A stretch of DNA of 64,000 nt from Pseudomonadota bacterium (GTDB lineage: Bacteria > Pseudomonadota > Gammaproteobacteria > Burkholderiales > Burkholderiaceae_E): NCBI GenBank assembly GCA_023388075.1, contig JAEWGX010000024.1, forward strand, positions 1-64,000, in the 5' to 3' direction. A model generated the notes under the pieces. The model made no database searches and was not told the origin of the DNA. It saw only the letters and a list, made by a program, of their open reading frames with translations. Both the position numbers and the translations under genes were made by a program. Position 1 is the stretch's first letter. Each line of letters starts with the position of its first letter. Positions 1 through 7,808 of this stretch are shown one piece after another.

Positions 1-2
1 GG

Positions 3-139
3 CGGGCCGCGCGCGGGTCGCGGCCTGAACGGCCGCTCCAGCGCGCGCTATCGTCTCGCTCCGCTCGCCGATACCCGCCGTCACGCCGCCCTCCGCGGCG
101 CTCGCGAAATCGCCGCCCCCCGGCGCACGCCTCCCGGGC
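3..139 (+). repeat. Left arm of a long inverted repeat
   Basis: Positions 3-60 are an exact reverse complement of 510-567 (58 bp with no mismatch). The similarity continues with substitutions and small gaps to about 139, where both copies share GCCTCCCGGGC. The repeat probably starts before the window. No coding function is evident. It could be an intergenic repeat family or the end of a small non-autonomous element; I cannot tell which. Confidence 0.8.
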
Positions 140-427
140 GCGCGCCATGCGCAGAACGTGCCGGCGACGGTCCGCGATCGAGGGTTGCCGACCATGAGAT
201 GCCTCGTGCTTTCCGCTGGACGACTCAACCTCGATGACCGCCCGCGGCGTATCAGCCGGTGCGCGTCGTCGCGGGCATCGGCGCTGCGCCCAGGCGCTGA
301 GCCCCCCAAAGACCACCGGGCGACGCTCCGAATCGCGACTTCCCCACCGCGACGGCGCTTCGCGTCGAGCTTCACCAAGCGGGTCACGACGCGTCGCTGC
401 GCAAGAGCGCTTCTACGCAGGTCGAAA
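140..427. other. Spacer between repeat arms, no gene recognised
   Basis: About 290 bases lie between the two repeat arms. Short open frames exist in several frames, as expected at this GC content, but none gives a recognisable protein or has a convincing ribosome binding site. I see no RNA gene or transposase fragment here. Confidence 0.5.
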
Positions 428-567
428 GCCCGGGAGGCGGGGCGCTGGGGGGTGGCGATTTCGTGAGCGCCAGCGAAGCGCACGCCGATGACGGGTATCG
501 GCGAGCGAAAGCGAGACGATAGCGCGCGCTGGAGCGGCCGTTCAGGCCGCGACCCGCGCGCGGCCCG
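428..567 (-). repeat. Right arm of the long inverted repeat
   Basis: This is the inverted counterpart of 3-139. The outer 58 bp (510-567) match perfectly. The inner part, down to the shared GCCCGGGAGGC at 428-438, is diverged. The two arms could pair into a very large stem with a loop of about 290 nt. The outer part being the more conserved is typical of a repeat under pairing or recent-copy constraint, but one locus cannot prove that. Confidence 0.8.
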
Positions 568-572
568 TCAGC

Positions 573-652
573 GGCGTGCGCTTCGCTGGGAACCGGCGCG
601 CAGCGCCGGCGCGAGCGCATGAGCCACCGCCCAGCGCCCCGCCTCCCGGGCG
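573..652 (+). repeat. Partial third copy of the same repeat
   Basis: The segment begins GGCGTGCGCTTCGCTGG, which matches the complement of 470-486. It ends CAGCGCCCCGCCTCCCGGGC, which resembles the inner ends of both arms. A middle portion is replaced. It abuts the 3' end of the glycerate kinase gene, so the repeat cluster fills the intergenic space downstream of that gene. Confidence 0.6.
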
Positions 653-678
653 CTCCCAACGGAGAAGAAGCGATCCTG

Positions 679-2007
679 CTAACTGCGCCCCGCGACCAGC
701 ACCGCCCGGAAGTCGTTCACGTTCGTGTACGTCGGCCCGGTGATCACCAGGTCCCCGAGCGCCGCGAAGAAGCTGCGGGCGTCGTTCGCATCCAGGTAGC
801 GCCGTGCATCCATCCCGAGCGCCCGGGCGCGCGCCAGCGTATCCGGCGTGACGATCGCCCCCGCGTTGTCGTCGATGCCGTCGATGCCGTCGGTGTCCGC
901 GGCCAGCACGTGCACGCCCGGCTCGCCTTCGAGCGCGAGCGCCGCGCCGAGCAGGAACTCGGTCGCCCGGCCGCCGTGGCCGCCGGCCTGCCTCACCGTC
1001 ACGGTGGTCTCGCCGCCGGAGAGGATCACGCAAGGCGCGGCGAACGGCCTGCCGCGGCGCGCGACGTGCCGGGCGAGCGCCGCATGCACCTTGCCGACCT
1101 CCCGCGATTCGCCTTCCATGCGATCGCTGAGGACATGCGCATCGAGCCCGTGCCGGCGGGCCGCGTCGGCGGCGGCCTCCAGCGCCTCTTCCGGCGTCGC
1201 CACCAGCGTGACCCGGTTGCCCTGGAACACCGGATCGCCCGGCTTGGGTGTCTCCAGCCGGCCGTCCGCGAGCGCCTGGCGCAACGGCTGCGGCAGCTCG
1301 ATCCGGTACCGGTCCAGGATGGCGAGCGCGTCGGCGCAGGTGGTCGGATCCGGCACGGTCGGGCCGCTCGCGATGACCGCGGGGTCGTCGCCCGGCACGT
1401 CCGATATCAGCAGGGTCACCACCTGGGCCCGGCCGCAGCGCGCGGCGAGGCGGCCGCCCTTGACCGCCGAGAGGTGCTTGCGCACGCAGTTCATCTCGCC
1501 GATGGTGGCGCCGGAGCGCAGCAGCGCCTGGTTGACCGATTGCTTGGTGGCGAAATCCATGCCCTCGGCCGGTGCGGCCAGCAGCGCCGAGCCGCCCCCG
1601 GACACGAGGCACAGCACCAGGTCGTCGGGGCCGAGGTCGCTCGCGAGGGACATGATGCGACCGGCCGCGCGCAGCCCCGCCTCGTCGGGCACCGGATGGG
1701 CAGCCTCCACCACGTCGATGCGCGCGCGCCCTTCGGCTCGGCGCCTGGCGTGGGCCGGCGGGACATGGCCGTAGCGGGTGACCACCAGGCCGGTCAGCGG
1801 CGCGTCGGCCGGCCAGGCCTGCTCCACCGCTTCGGCCATCGCGCCGCCCGCCTTGCCGGCGCCCAGCACCACGGTTCGCCCGGCGGGTGGCGGCGGCAGG
1901 TGGGGTGCCATCGAGTGGGAGGGCTGGGCGCGCCGCACCGCCGCATCGAAGAGGCGACGCAGCATCTCGGGAGCGGGCGGGCGAGGTGGGGAGGTAATCG
2001 GTGGCAT
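679..2007 (-). CDS. gckA: Glycerate 2-kinase, MOFRL family
   Basis: The protein is about 442 residues and phosphorylates D-glycerate to 2-phosphoglycerate using ATP, linking the glyoxylate/tartronate route to glycolysis. Visible family features are the N-terminal GAGKAGGAMAEAVE segment, the glycine-rich LVSGGGSALLAAP motif, the ISDVPGDD-ASGPTVPD stretch, and the C-terminal MOFRL part with LSGGETTVTV and AADTDGIDG. Length is normal for the TtuD/GckA family. I place the start at the ATG at 2007. An in-frame ATG at 1965 is closer to where homologues begin, so the first 14 Pro-rich residues may not be translated. It is divergent from the dipeptidase-like gene; nothing around it shows which pathway supplies glycerate. 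Family call is firm; the symbol could equally be ttuD. Confidence 0.9.
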   Translation of the reverse strand: MPPITSPPRPPAPEMLRRLFDAAVRRAQPSHSMAPHLPPPPAGRTVVLGAGKAGGAMAEAVEQAWPADAPLTGLVVTRYGHVPPAHARRRAEGRARIDVVEAAHPVPDEAGLRAAGRIMSLASDLGPDDLVLCLVSGGGSALLAAPAEGMDFATKQSVNQALLRSGATIGEMNCVRKHLSAVKGGRLAARCGRAQVVTLLISDVPGDDPAVIASGPTVPDPTTCADALAILDRYRIELPQPLRQALADGRLETPKPGDPVFQGNRVTLVATPEEALEAAADAARRHGLDAHVLSDRMEGESREVGKVHAALARHVARRGRPFAAPCVILSGGETTVTVRQAGGHGGRATEFLLGAALALEGEPGVHVLAADTDGIDGIDDNAGAIVTPDTLARARALGMDARRYLDANDARSFFAALGDLVITGPTYTNVNDFRAVLVAGRS

Positions 2008-2183
2008 CGGTCGGTCGGGGAGGTTGCAGCCGTCGTGTCGCCGGGCACCCTCGTATGGTACCGGGCCAAAAAACTGCGGCGGCCCGTCGCTGCGCGCTAG
2101 CATTCCGACTTGGCCGAAGCGGTCGCGTGGGCGCCCGGCGGCCATTTTCGGGAGGAGACTTGCCCTCCAAGGGAACCTGGCGC

Positions 2184-3380
2184 ATGCGTTGGCAGTGGGC
2201 CGGTCTGGGCATCCTCGTGGTGCTGTTCGCCCTGGCTGCGCTCTTCTTCGGCGCGTTTCCCCGCCTGCTCGCCTGGAAGATGCACGAATCGCCGGGCGGC
2301 CGCGGGCCGGCGCCCGCGTTGAGCGCGCAGGCGCAAGCCCTGCACTCCAAGCTGCTGGTGGTGGACCTGCACGGGGTCACGCTGCTGTGGCCTCGCGACC
2401 TGCTTGCCCGCGCGACGACCGGTCATGTCGACCTCGCGCGGCTCACCGACGGCAACGTGGCGCTCCAGGTGTTCGCCGTGGCCACGCGCCTGCACTGGCC
2501 GGGCCCGCAGGACGGCGCCGAGGGATTCGACCTCCTGACACCCCTTGCCATCTCGCAGGGCTGGCCGATGCGCACCTGGAACGATCCAGGCGCGCGGGCG
2601 CTGTACCAGGCAGAGCGGTTGCGCCACGTTCTGCGCGGCGCGGGCTCGCGGGTGATCGGGATCCGGACCAAGGCCGACATGGATCGTCTGCTGCTTGCGC
2701 GCGCGCAGGCCCGGGAGAACGGCTTGCCTGCGCCGGTGGGGGCGATGCTGGCGCTGCGCGACAGCGGGGCGCTGGCCGGCGGGCCCAGGCAGATCCGGTT
2801 GTTGTTCGACGCGGGTTTCCGGATAGCCGTGCCGCCGATCAAGGCGAAGCTGCCGACCACCGCCTCCGCTTCGGGCGGCGCCTCCGGGCCGGATGGCTTG
2901 CTGGTCCGTGCCGCCCGCGCGTGGCTGGAGCCGATGGCCGAGCTCGGCATGGCCGTGGATGTGCATCGCATGTCGCCGGACGCCCTGGCAGCGGTGCTGG
3001 CGGCCACGCACCGGCCGGTGGTCGCCACGAAGGCGGGCCTGCGCGGCGTGTGCGACCGCCCCGGCAACCTCGACGACGGGCAGGCGCGCGGTATCGCCGC
3101 GACCGGCGGCCTGATCGCGATCGCGTTCACCCCCGACGCGGTCTGCGAGCCCACGCTCGAGGCGGTCGTGCGCAGCATCCGCTATGCGGTCGACCTCGTC
3201 GGGGTGGACCATGTGGCCCTGGGGTCCAATTTCGACGGCGGGCTCGCGACGCCGATCGACGCCGCCGGCCTCGCCCAGCTCACCCAGGCACTGATGACGG
3301 CCGGGCTCTCGGAAGACGACATCGCGCGGATCGCCGGCGCCAACGCCTGGCATTTCCTGCGCAACCTGCTGCCCGACTAG
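2184..3380 (+). CDS. Membrane-anchored M19 dipeptidase homologue, metal site lost
   Basis: This 398-residue protein has an N-terminal hydrophobic anchor (about residues 6-25) followed by a renal-dipeptidase-like (M19) barrel. The fold signature is good along the C-terminal half (RPVV, GNLDD, GGLIAIAF, GVDHVALGSNFDG). The active site is not: the first His-x-Asp metal motif reads His-Gly-Val (63-65), the bridging-Glu region reads GAMLALR, the Asp-Leu-x-His motif reads DVHR (259-262), the Ser-His-Ser motif reads ATKA (281-284), the substrate-binding Arg before Asn is Gly, and GDFDG reads GSNFDG. I therefore infer a non-catalytic or repurposed member. The start is ATG 2184. A TTG at 2160 sits just behind a GGAGGAG at 2151-2157 and is an alternative. 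Confidence 0.8.
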   Translation: MRWQWAGLGILVVLFALAALFFGAFPRLLAWKMHESPGGRGPAPALSAQAQALHSKLLVVDLHGVTLLWPRDLLARATTGHVDLARLTDGNVALQVFAVATRLHWPGPQDGAEGFDLLTPLAISQGWPMRTWNDPGARALYQAERLRHVLRGAGSRVIGIRTKADMDRLLLARAQARENGLPAPVGAMLALRDSGALAGGPRQIRLLFDAGFRIAVPPIKAKLPTTASASGGASGPDGLLVRAARAWLEPMAELGMAVDVHRMSPDALAAVLAATHRPVVATKAGLRGVCDRPGNLDDGQARGIAATGGLIAIAFTPDAVCEPTLEAVVRSIRYAVDLVGVDHVALGSNFDGGLATPIDAAGLAQLTQALMTAGLSEDDIARIAGANAWHFLRNLLPD

Positions 3381-3487
3381 CCGCCACGCGCGTCCCGGTT
3401 CCCGGGCGGCGTGGCCCGCACGCCTACGTCCACGCCGCTCGTCCGGCAAAGCCGCACTCGAGGCAGGCTGGGGTAGAATAGCGAGTT

Positions 3488-5056
3488 ATGCATTTGTCAA
3501 TAGGTGAGGCGCCCAACGGTGCCGAGGGCGGAGCCACTACCGCCACCCGCCCGCGCGACGCGCAGGGCACCAACGAGCCGGCCGAGCCCGGATCCCCATC
3601 CCAGACGATCGTCACGTTCGCCGATTTCGGCCTCGACCCCTCCATCCTGAAGGCGGTCGCCGAGCTCGGCTATCGCGAGCCGACGCCGATCCAGGCGCAG
3701 GCGATCCCGGTTGTCATGGCCGGCAAGGACGTGATGGGCGCCGCCCAGACCGGCACCGGAAAGACGGCGGGGTTCGCGCTGCCCATCATCCACAAGCTGC
3801 TGCCGCTCGCGAGCACCAGCACGTCGCCGGCACGGCATCCGGTGCGCGCCCTGATCATCGCGCCCACCCGGGAGCTGGCCGACCAGATCCACGAGAACGT
3901 CAAGGCGTACTCGCGCCACACCCCGTTGCGCAGCGCCGTGGTCTTCGGCGGCGTCGACATGAAGCCGCAGACGGCCGCGCTCCGTGGCGGGGTGGAGATC
4001 CTGACCGCGACGCCCGGGCGCCTGCTCGATCACGTGGAGCAGAAGTCGACCAACCTCTCCCAGGTGCAGATCCTGGTGCTCGACGAGGCCGACCGGATGC
4101 TGGACATGGGGTTCCTTCCGGACATCCAGCGGATCATCAACCTGCTGGCGGCCCAGCGCCAGAGCCTGATGTTCTCGGCCACGTTCTCGCCCGAGATCCG
4201 CAAGCTCGCCCGCTCCTTCCTCAAGGAGCCGCAGCTCATCGAGGTCGCGCGCCGCAACGCGCTGGCCGACAACGTCGAGCAGACGGTCTATCGGGTGGAC
4301 GGCGACGAGGCGAAGCGGGCGGCGGTGGCTTCGCTGATCCGCGACCGTGCCCTGGAGCAGGTGATCGTCTTCTCCAACACCAAGATCGGGGCCGGCCGGC
4401 TGGCGCGCCAGCTCCAGAAGGAAGGGCTCAAGGCCGAGGCGATCCACGGCGACAAGTCCCAGCAGGAGCGTCTGCAGACCCTCGAAGCCTTCAAGCAAGG
4501 CGAGATCAAGGTGCTGGTCGCTACGGACGTGGCCGCCCGCGGGCTGGACATCGTCGAGCTGCCCGCGGTCATCAACTACGACCTGCCGCATTCGCCCGAG
4601 GACTACGTCCACCGCATCGGCCGGACCGGACGCGCCGGCGCGAGCGGCATGGCCCTGTCGCTGATGGTGGACAAGGACCAGCGGGCGCTCGCGGACATCG
4701 AGAAGCTCACGCAACGCAAGTTGACCGTCGAAGCGCTGGCGGTGACGCTGCCTGGCCGTCGTGGCGACAGCCGCGAGTTCTCGGCGGACGCCTACCGTGG
4801 CAGTGGTCGCGAGAAGCGAGGACGCGAGGGCACGGCCGCGCGCCGCGATTCCTCGCCGGACCGCGACCGCAGCCCGCCGGCCCGGCGCAGCGGCTCCTCG
4901 CCCAACCGGTCGCCCGCGAAGACCGACCCGTTCTTCTCCCGGCCGTACGAGCCCGCGGAGGATGCCGGGGTGGAAGCCGCTGCCGAGCCGGCGGCGCGCA
5001 ATGGCCTGCGCCGGCCCGCGCGCAAGGTTGCCGCGCTGCTCGGCGGCAAGCCCTGA
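3488..5056 (+). CDS. rhlE: DEAD-box ATP-dependent RNA helicase RhlE
   Basis: The 522-residue protein carries the full DEAD-box set in order: F-DFGL and the Q motif (EPTPIQAQAIP), Walker A AQTGTGKT, PTRELADQ, TPGRLLDH, DEAD, SAT, then ATDVAARGLDI and HRIGRTGR. It unwinds structured RNA and is usually involved in ribosome assembly, mRNA turnover or cold adaptation. The N terminus has about 40 extra residues of low complexity before the helicase fold. The C-terminal tail (from about residue 430) is rich in Arg, Ser and Pro, as often seen in RhlE. The ATG at 3488 lacks an upstream Shine-Dalgarno, and a TAGAAT -10-like hexamer lies at 3474-3479, so the transcript may be almost leaderless. No other ATG or GTG precedes the conserved domain. 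Confidence 0.93.
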   Translation: MHLSIGEAPNGAEGGATTATRPRDAQGTNEPAEPGSPSQTIVTFADFGLDPSILKAVAELGYREPTPIQAQAIPVVMAGKDVMGAAQTGTGKTAGFALPIIHKLLPLASTSTSPARHPVRALIIAPTRELADQIHENVKAYSRHTPLRSAVVFGGVDMKPQTAALRGGVEILTATPGRLLDHVEQKSTNLSQVQILVLDEADRMLDMGFLPDIQRIINLLAAQRQSLMFSATFSPEIRKLARSFLKEPQLIEVARRNALADNVEQTVYRVDGDEAKRAAVASLIRDRALEQVIVFSNTKIGAGRLARQLQKEGLKAEAIHGDKSQQERLQTLEAFKQGEIKVLVATDVAARGLDIVELPAVINYDLPHSPEDYVHRIGRTGRAGASGMALSLMVDKDQRALADIEKLTQRKLTVEALAVTLPGRRGDSREFSADAYRGSGREKRGREGTAARRDSSPDRDRSPPARRSGSSPNRSPAKTDPFFSRPYEPAEDAGVEAAAEPAARNGLRRPARKVAALLGGKP

Positions 5057-5071
5057 CCGTCGCGAAAGCCT

Positions 5072-6022
5072 TCAGGCCGGCGCCGGTCCGAAGCGCCGGG
5101 CCCAGCGGCCGGTAGCCTCGCGAAGCCACTCTCCGGTTCCTCGAGCCGTCGGGGGCTCGAGCCCCAGGAGCCGCGCCGCCGCATCCAGCACCTCGCACGG
5201 CGCGCGGACGCGCCCGCCGGCGTCCGGCGCGGTGATGGAGGTGGCGCCGTTCTGCTTCGACAGCTTCCTTCCGTCCGGTCCGATCGCGAGCGGAGTGTGC
5301 AGGTAGGCCGGTGTCGGCAGGCCGAGCGCGCGTTGCAGCAGCACCTGGCGGCCCGTGGATCCGAGCAGATCCTCGCCCCTGACCACGTGCGTCACGCCGG
5401 CATCGGCGTCGTCGACGGTGACGGCCAGTTGATAGGCCCAGACGCCATCGGCCCGCAGGACGACGAAGTCGCCCGCGTCGCGCGCCGGGTGCTGGCACTT
5501 CGGTCCCAGCCGCCGGTCCTGGAACGCCACCACCGAGTCATCGACGCGGAAGCGCCAGGCCCGCGGCGCCCGGCCGCCCGGGATGCCGTTGCGGCAGGTG
5601 CCGGGGTACACCCGCTCGGCGGGGTCGGTCGTCGCTCCGGCCGGATGGTCCACCCGCGATTCGTCGTCGCGCAGGACCGAAAGGGAATCCGCGATCTCCC
5701 GCCGGCTGCAGGCGCAGCCGTACACCTTGCCGGCCGCGACCAGCCGTTCGAAGGCTTCGCGGTAGCGCTCACCGCGCCGCGACTGCTGCACCACCGGGCC
5801 GTCCCAGCCCATGCCGAGCCAGCGCAGCTGGTCCACGATGCAGTCGGCGGCGCCCGCGACGGTACGCGCCGTGTCGACGTCCTCGATGCGCAGCAGCCAG
5901 CGGCCGCCATGCGCCTTGGCGTCGAGGTAGCTCGCAAGGGCGGCCGCGGCCGACCCGAGGTGCAGCGGCCCGCTCGGCGAGGGGGCGAAGCGGCCCACAT
6001 AGGTAGCGGCCTTCGCCGTCAT
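5072..6022 (-). CDS. gluQ: Glutamyl-Q tRNA(Asp) synthetase
   Basis: This 316-residue, truncated GluRS paralogue attaches glutamate to queuosine at the wobble position of tRNA(Asp). It shows the class I HIGH equivalent (GPLHLGS) near residue 20 and the KMSKS equivalent (KLSKQNG) in the C-terminal third. The GluQ zinc site is seen as CAC plus YPGTC. It lacks the anticodon-binding half of GltX, as expected. The start is the ATG at 6022, from which FAPSPSGPLHLGS is in the usual place. The 3' end is separated from the convergent rhlE by only 15 nt. The DUF456 gene lies upstream on the same strand. Confidence 0.93.
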   Translation of the reverse strand: MTAKAATYVGRFAPSPSGPLHLGSAAAALASYLDAKAHGGRWLLRIEDVDTARTVAGAADCIVDQLRWLGMGWDGPVVQQSRRGERYREAFERLVAAGKVYGCACSRREIADSLSVLRDDESRVDHPAGATTDPAERVYPGTCRNGIPGGRAPRAWRFRVDDSVVAFQDRRLGPKCQHPARDAGDFVVLRADGVWAYQLAVTVDDADAGVTHVVRGEDLLGSTGRQVLLQRALGLPTPAYLHTPLAIGPDGRKLSKQNGATSITAPDAGGRVRAPCEVLDAAARLLGLEPPTARGTGEWLREATGRWARRFGPAPA

Positions 6023-6075
6023 GCGGCTCCGCCCGTCGACTGCAAACCGCGCGCCATCGCACCGCCCGCCCTGCG

Positions 6076-6558
6076 TCAGGGGATCAGCAGCGCCGCGATG
6101 AAGATGCCGATCATCAGGAATGCGATCGCCACCTTGGCGACGGTGCCCACCGCCATGCCGAGCCAGGTCGCGAAGCCGACGTCGCGGGCGCGGATCATGT
6201 CGCGGTCGACGACGTACTGGCCGATGACCGCGCCGAGAAAGGGCATGAAGATCAACCCCCACAGGCCGGTGAAGACGCCCACCACGGTCCCGATCAGCCC
6301 GCCGATGATCGCCTCCTTGCTCGCGCCGGCACGCTTGGCGCCGAGCACGCCGGAGAAGTAATCCGCCAGCCAGCCGATCAGGGCCAGCACGGCGACCACC
6401 GCGACCGTCGCGCCGCTCACCAGCGTGAACTCACCGATCCAGGCGCCCAGGACGATGCCGGCGAGCACGAGGATGATGCCCGGCAGCGCGGGCAGCACGG
6501 TGCCGGCGACGCCGACGACGATCAAGATGACCGCCAGGATCCAGAGGGCGATGTCCAT
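6076..6558 (-). CDS. DUF456 family membrane protein
   Basis: A 160-residue, strongly hydrophobic protein with about four to five transmembrane segments and the typical DUF456 pattern: VLPALPGIILVLAG near the N terminus, a GAKRAGASKEAIIGG loop, and GLWGLIFMPFLGAVIGQY in the middle. Molecular function is not established for the family. It lies upstream of gluQ on the same strand with a 53-nt gap and may be cotranscribed. A TACACT -10-like element on the minus strand at 6566-6571 would put transcription start practically at the ATG (6558), so the message may be leaderless. Confidence 0.85.
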   Translation of the reverse strand: MDIALWILAVILIVVGVAGTVLPALPGIILVLAGIVLGAWIGEFTLVSGATVAVVAVLALIGWLADYFSGVLGAKRAGASKEAIIGGLIGTVVGVFTGLWGLIFMPFLGAVIGQYVVDRDMIRARDVGFATWLGMAVGTVAKVAIAFLMIGIFIAALLIP

Positions 6559-6653
6559 TGCACACAGTGTAACGGCAGCGCGGACGTCGCCCCGGCACCG
6601 TGGTAGGTTAGTGTCTAGGCGCCGGAACGCTTCACGGACGCAGGGAGGCAGGG

Positions 6654-7142
6654 ATGCTGGGCATGGCAGGCACGCTCGGGACGGTGACGGCGTTGATCGC
6701 CGGCACCGGGTTGTTCGTGGCTGGCTGGGCCGTCGGGGCCTGGCTGCTCTGCGCGCTGCTCGTCGGCTTCGCCGCGCGCAGCCGCGGCCGCGCCTTCGCG
6801 CCGTGGCTGCTGCTCGCCATCGTGGTCACGCCGATCGTCGCCGCGCTGGTGCTCGCGAGCTTCGCCGACCGCTCCGCGCTGCGGGTGCGCGAGGCCGCGC
6901 GTCGCGGCCGCGACGGCATGCGGTTGTGTCCTTCCTGCGCGGAAGTGATCTGGGCGCAGGCGCGGCGCTGCCGCTTCTGCCTCGCGGACCTGACGAGCAG
7001 ACCCGCCCCCGCCGCGCAGCCGCCCGCCGCGCTGGCGACCGAATGGCGCGCGCAGACACGGTTGGACAAGCTGACGGACAAGCGCATGGACAAGCGCCCC
7101 GAGGGCCGAGTGGAAGAGCGGGTGGAGCCGAGCCTGCAATGA
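6654..7142 (+). CDS. Small membrane protein with C-terminal zinc ribbon
   Basis: A 162-residue protein with two N-terminal transmembrane segments (about residues 8-40 and 48-70). A basic linker follows, then one zinc ribbon (CPSC-x12-CRFC, about residues 100-119) and a hydrophilic, Lys/Arg-rich tail. The ribbon is of the kind found in many membrane proteins of unknown role. GGGAGG lies just upstream of the ATG at 6654; a second ATG follows three codons later. Its stop overlaps the start of the intradiol dioxygenase gene (ATGA), so the two are probably translated together. I cannot assign a function. Confidence 0.7.
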   Translation: MLGMAGTLGTVTALIAGTGLFVAGWAVGAWLLCALLVGFAARSRGRAFAPWLLLAIVVTPIVAALVLASFADRSALRVREAARRGRDGMRLCPSCAEVIWAQARRCRFCLADLTSRPAPAAQPPAALATEWRAQTRLDKLTDKRMDKRPEGRVEERVEPSLQ

Positions 7143-7795
7143 ACGCGCCGGCAATCCCGGGTCGGCGAAGGCTGGTTCGCGCCGCCGCCGTGCCGCTCGC
7201 GGGTCGGATGGGGCTCGCGGCGGTCGCGAACGTCGGCGCCACGGCCGCGACACCGGCCGCGACACCGGCCCGCGCCGCGACACCGGCCTGCGTCGATCCG
7301 GCGGAGCCGACGCCGCCGCAGACGGCCGGACCGTTCTTCACCCCCGATTCTCCCGGGCGCCAATCGCTGGTCGAGCCGGACATGCCGGGTACGCGTCTCA
7401 CGCTGAGCGGGCTCGTCCTGGCCACCGACTGCCGGCCGGTGCCGCATGCGCTGCTCGATTTCTGGCAGGCCGATTCCGAGGGTCGCTACGACAACGAAGG
7501 CTATAGGCTGCGCGGCCACCTCCACGCCGACGATCAGGGACGGTGGCGGCTGCAGACCATCCTGCCGGGCATCTACCCGGGGCGCACGCGCCACATCCAT
7601 GTTCGGGTGCGCGCGGAGGGCGGACCGCTGCTGACGACGCAGCTCTACTTCCCGGGCGAGGTACGCAATCGGCGCGACCGGCTCTTCTCGCCGGCGCTGC
7701 TGGTCGCGGTGACCGGGCCGGACACCGCGCCCGCCGCCGCGGGCAGCGCCGCCTCGTCCATGGCGGCGACCTTCGATTTCGTGCTGGCCGGCTGA
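7139..7795 (+). CDS. Exported intradiol ring-cleavage dioxygenase-like protein
   Basis: The 218-residue protein has an N-terminal GRRRLVRAAAVPLAG segment resembling a twin-arginine signal, an Ala/Thr/Pro-rich linker, then the intradiol dioxygenase beta-sandwich. The Fe(III) ligands of the family are visible: Tyr in GRYDN, Tyr in PGIYPG, and the two His of RTRHIHV. Enzymes of this fold open catechol or hydroxyquinol rings between the hydroxyls. Members with a Tat signal are common but mostly uncharacterised. The linker is coded by three copies of GCGACACCGGCC. It is translationally coupled (ATGA) to the zinc-ribbon membrane protein. Substrate unknown. Confidence 0.85.
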   Translation: MNAPAIPGRRRLVRAAAVPLAGRMGLAAVANVGATAATPAATPARAATPACVDPAEPTPPQTAGPFFTPDSPGRQSLVEPDMPGTRLTLSGLVLATDCRPVPHALLDFWQADSEGRYDNEGYRLRGHLHADDQGRWRLQTILPGIYPGRTRHIHVRVRAEGGPLLTTQLYFPGEVRNRRDRLFSPALLVAVTGPDTAPAAAGSAASSMAATFDFVLAG

Positions 7796-7808
7796 GCGCG
7801 CGCCTCGC

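Noticed and set aside
158..659. Short open frames inside the repeat cluster
   Set aside because: They overlap one another in several frames, have biased Arg/Ala composition and no recognisable motif; the region is better explained by inverted repeats.
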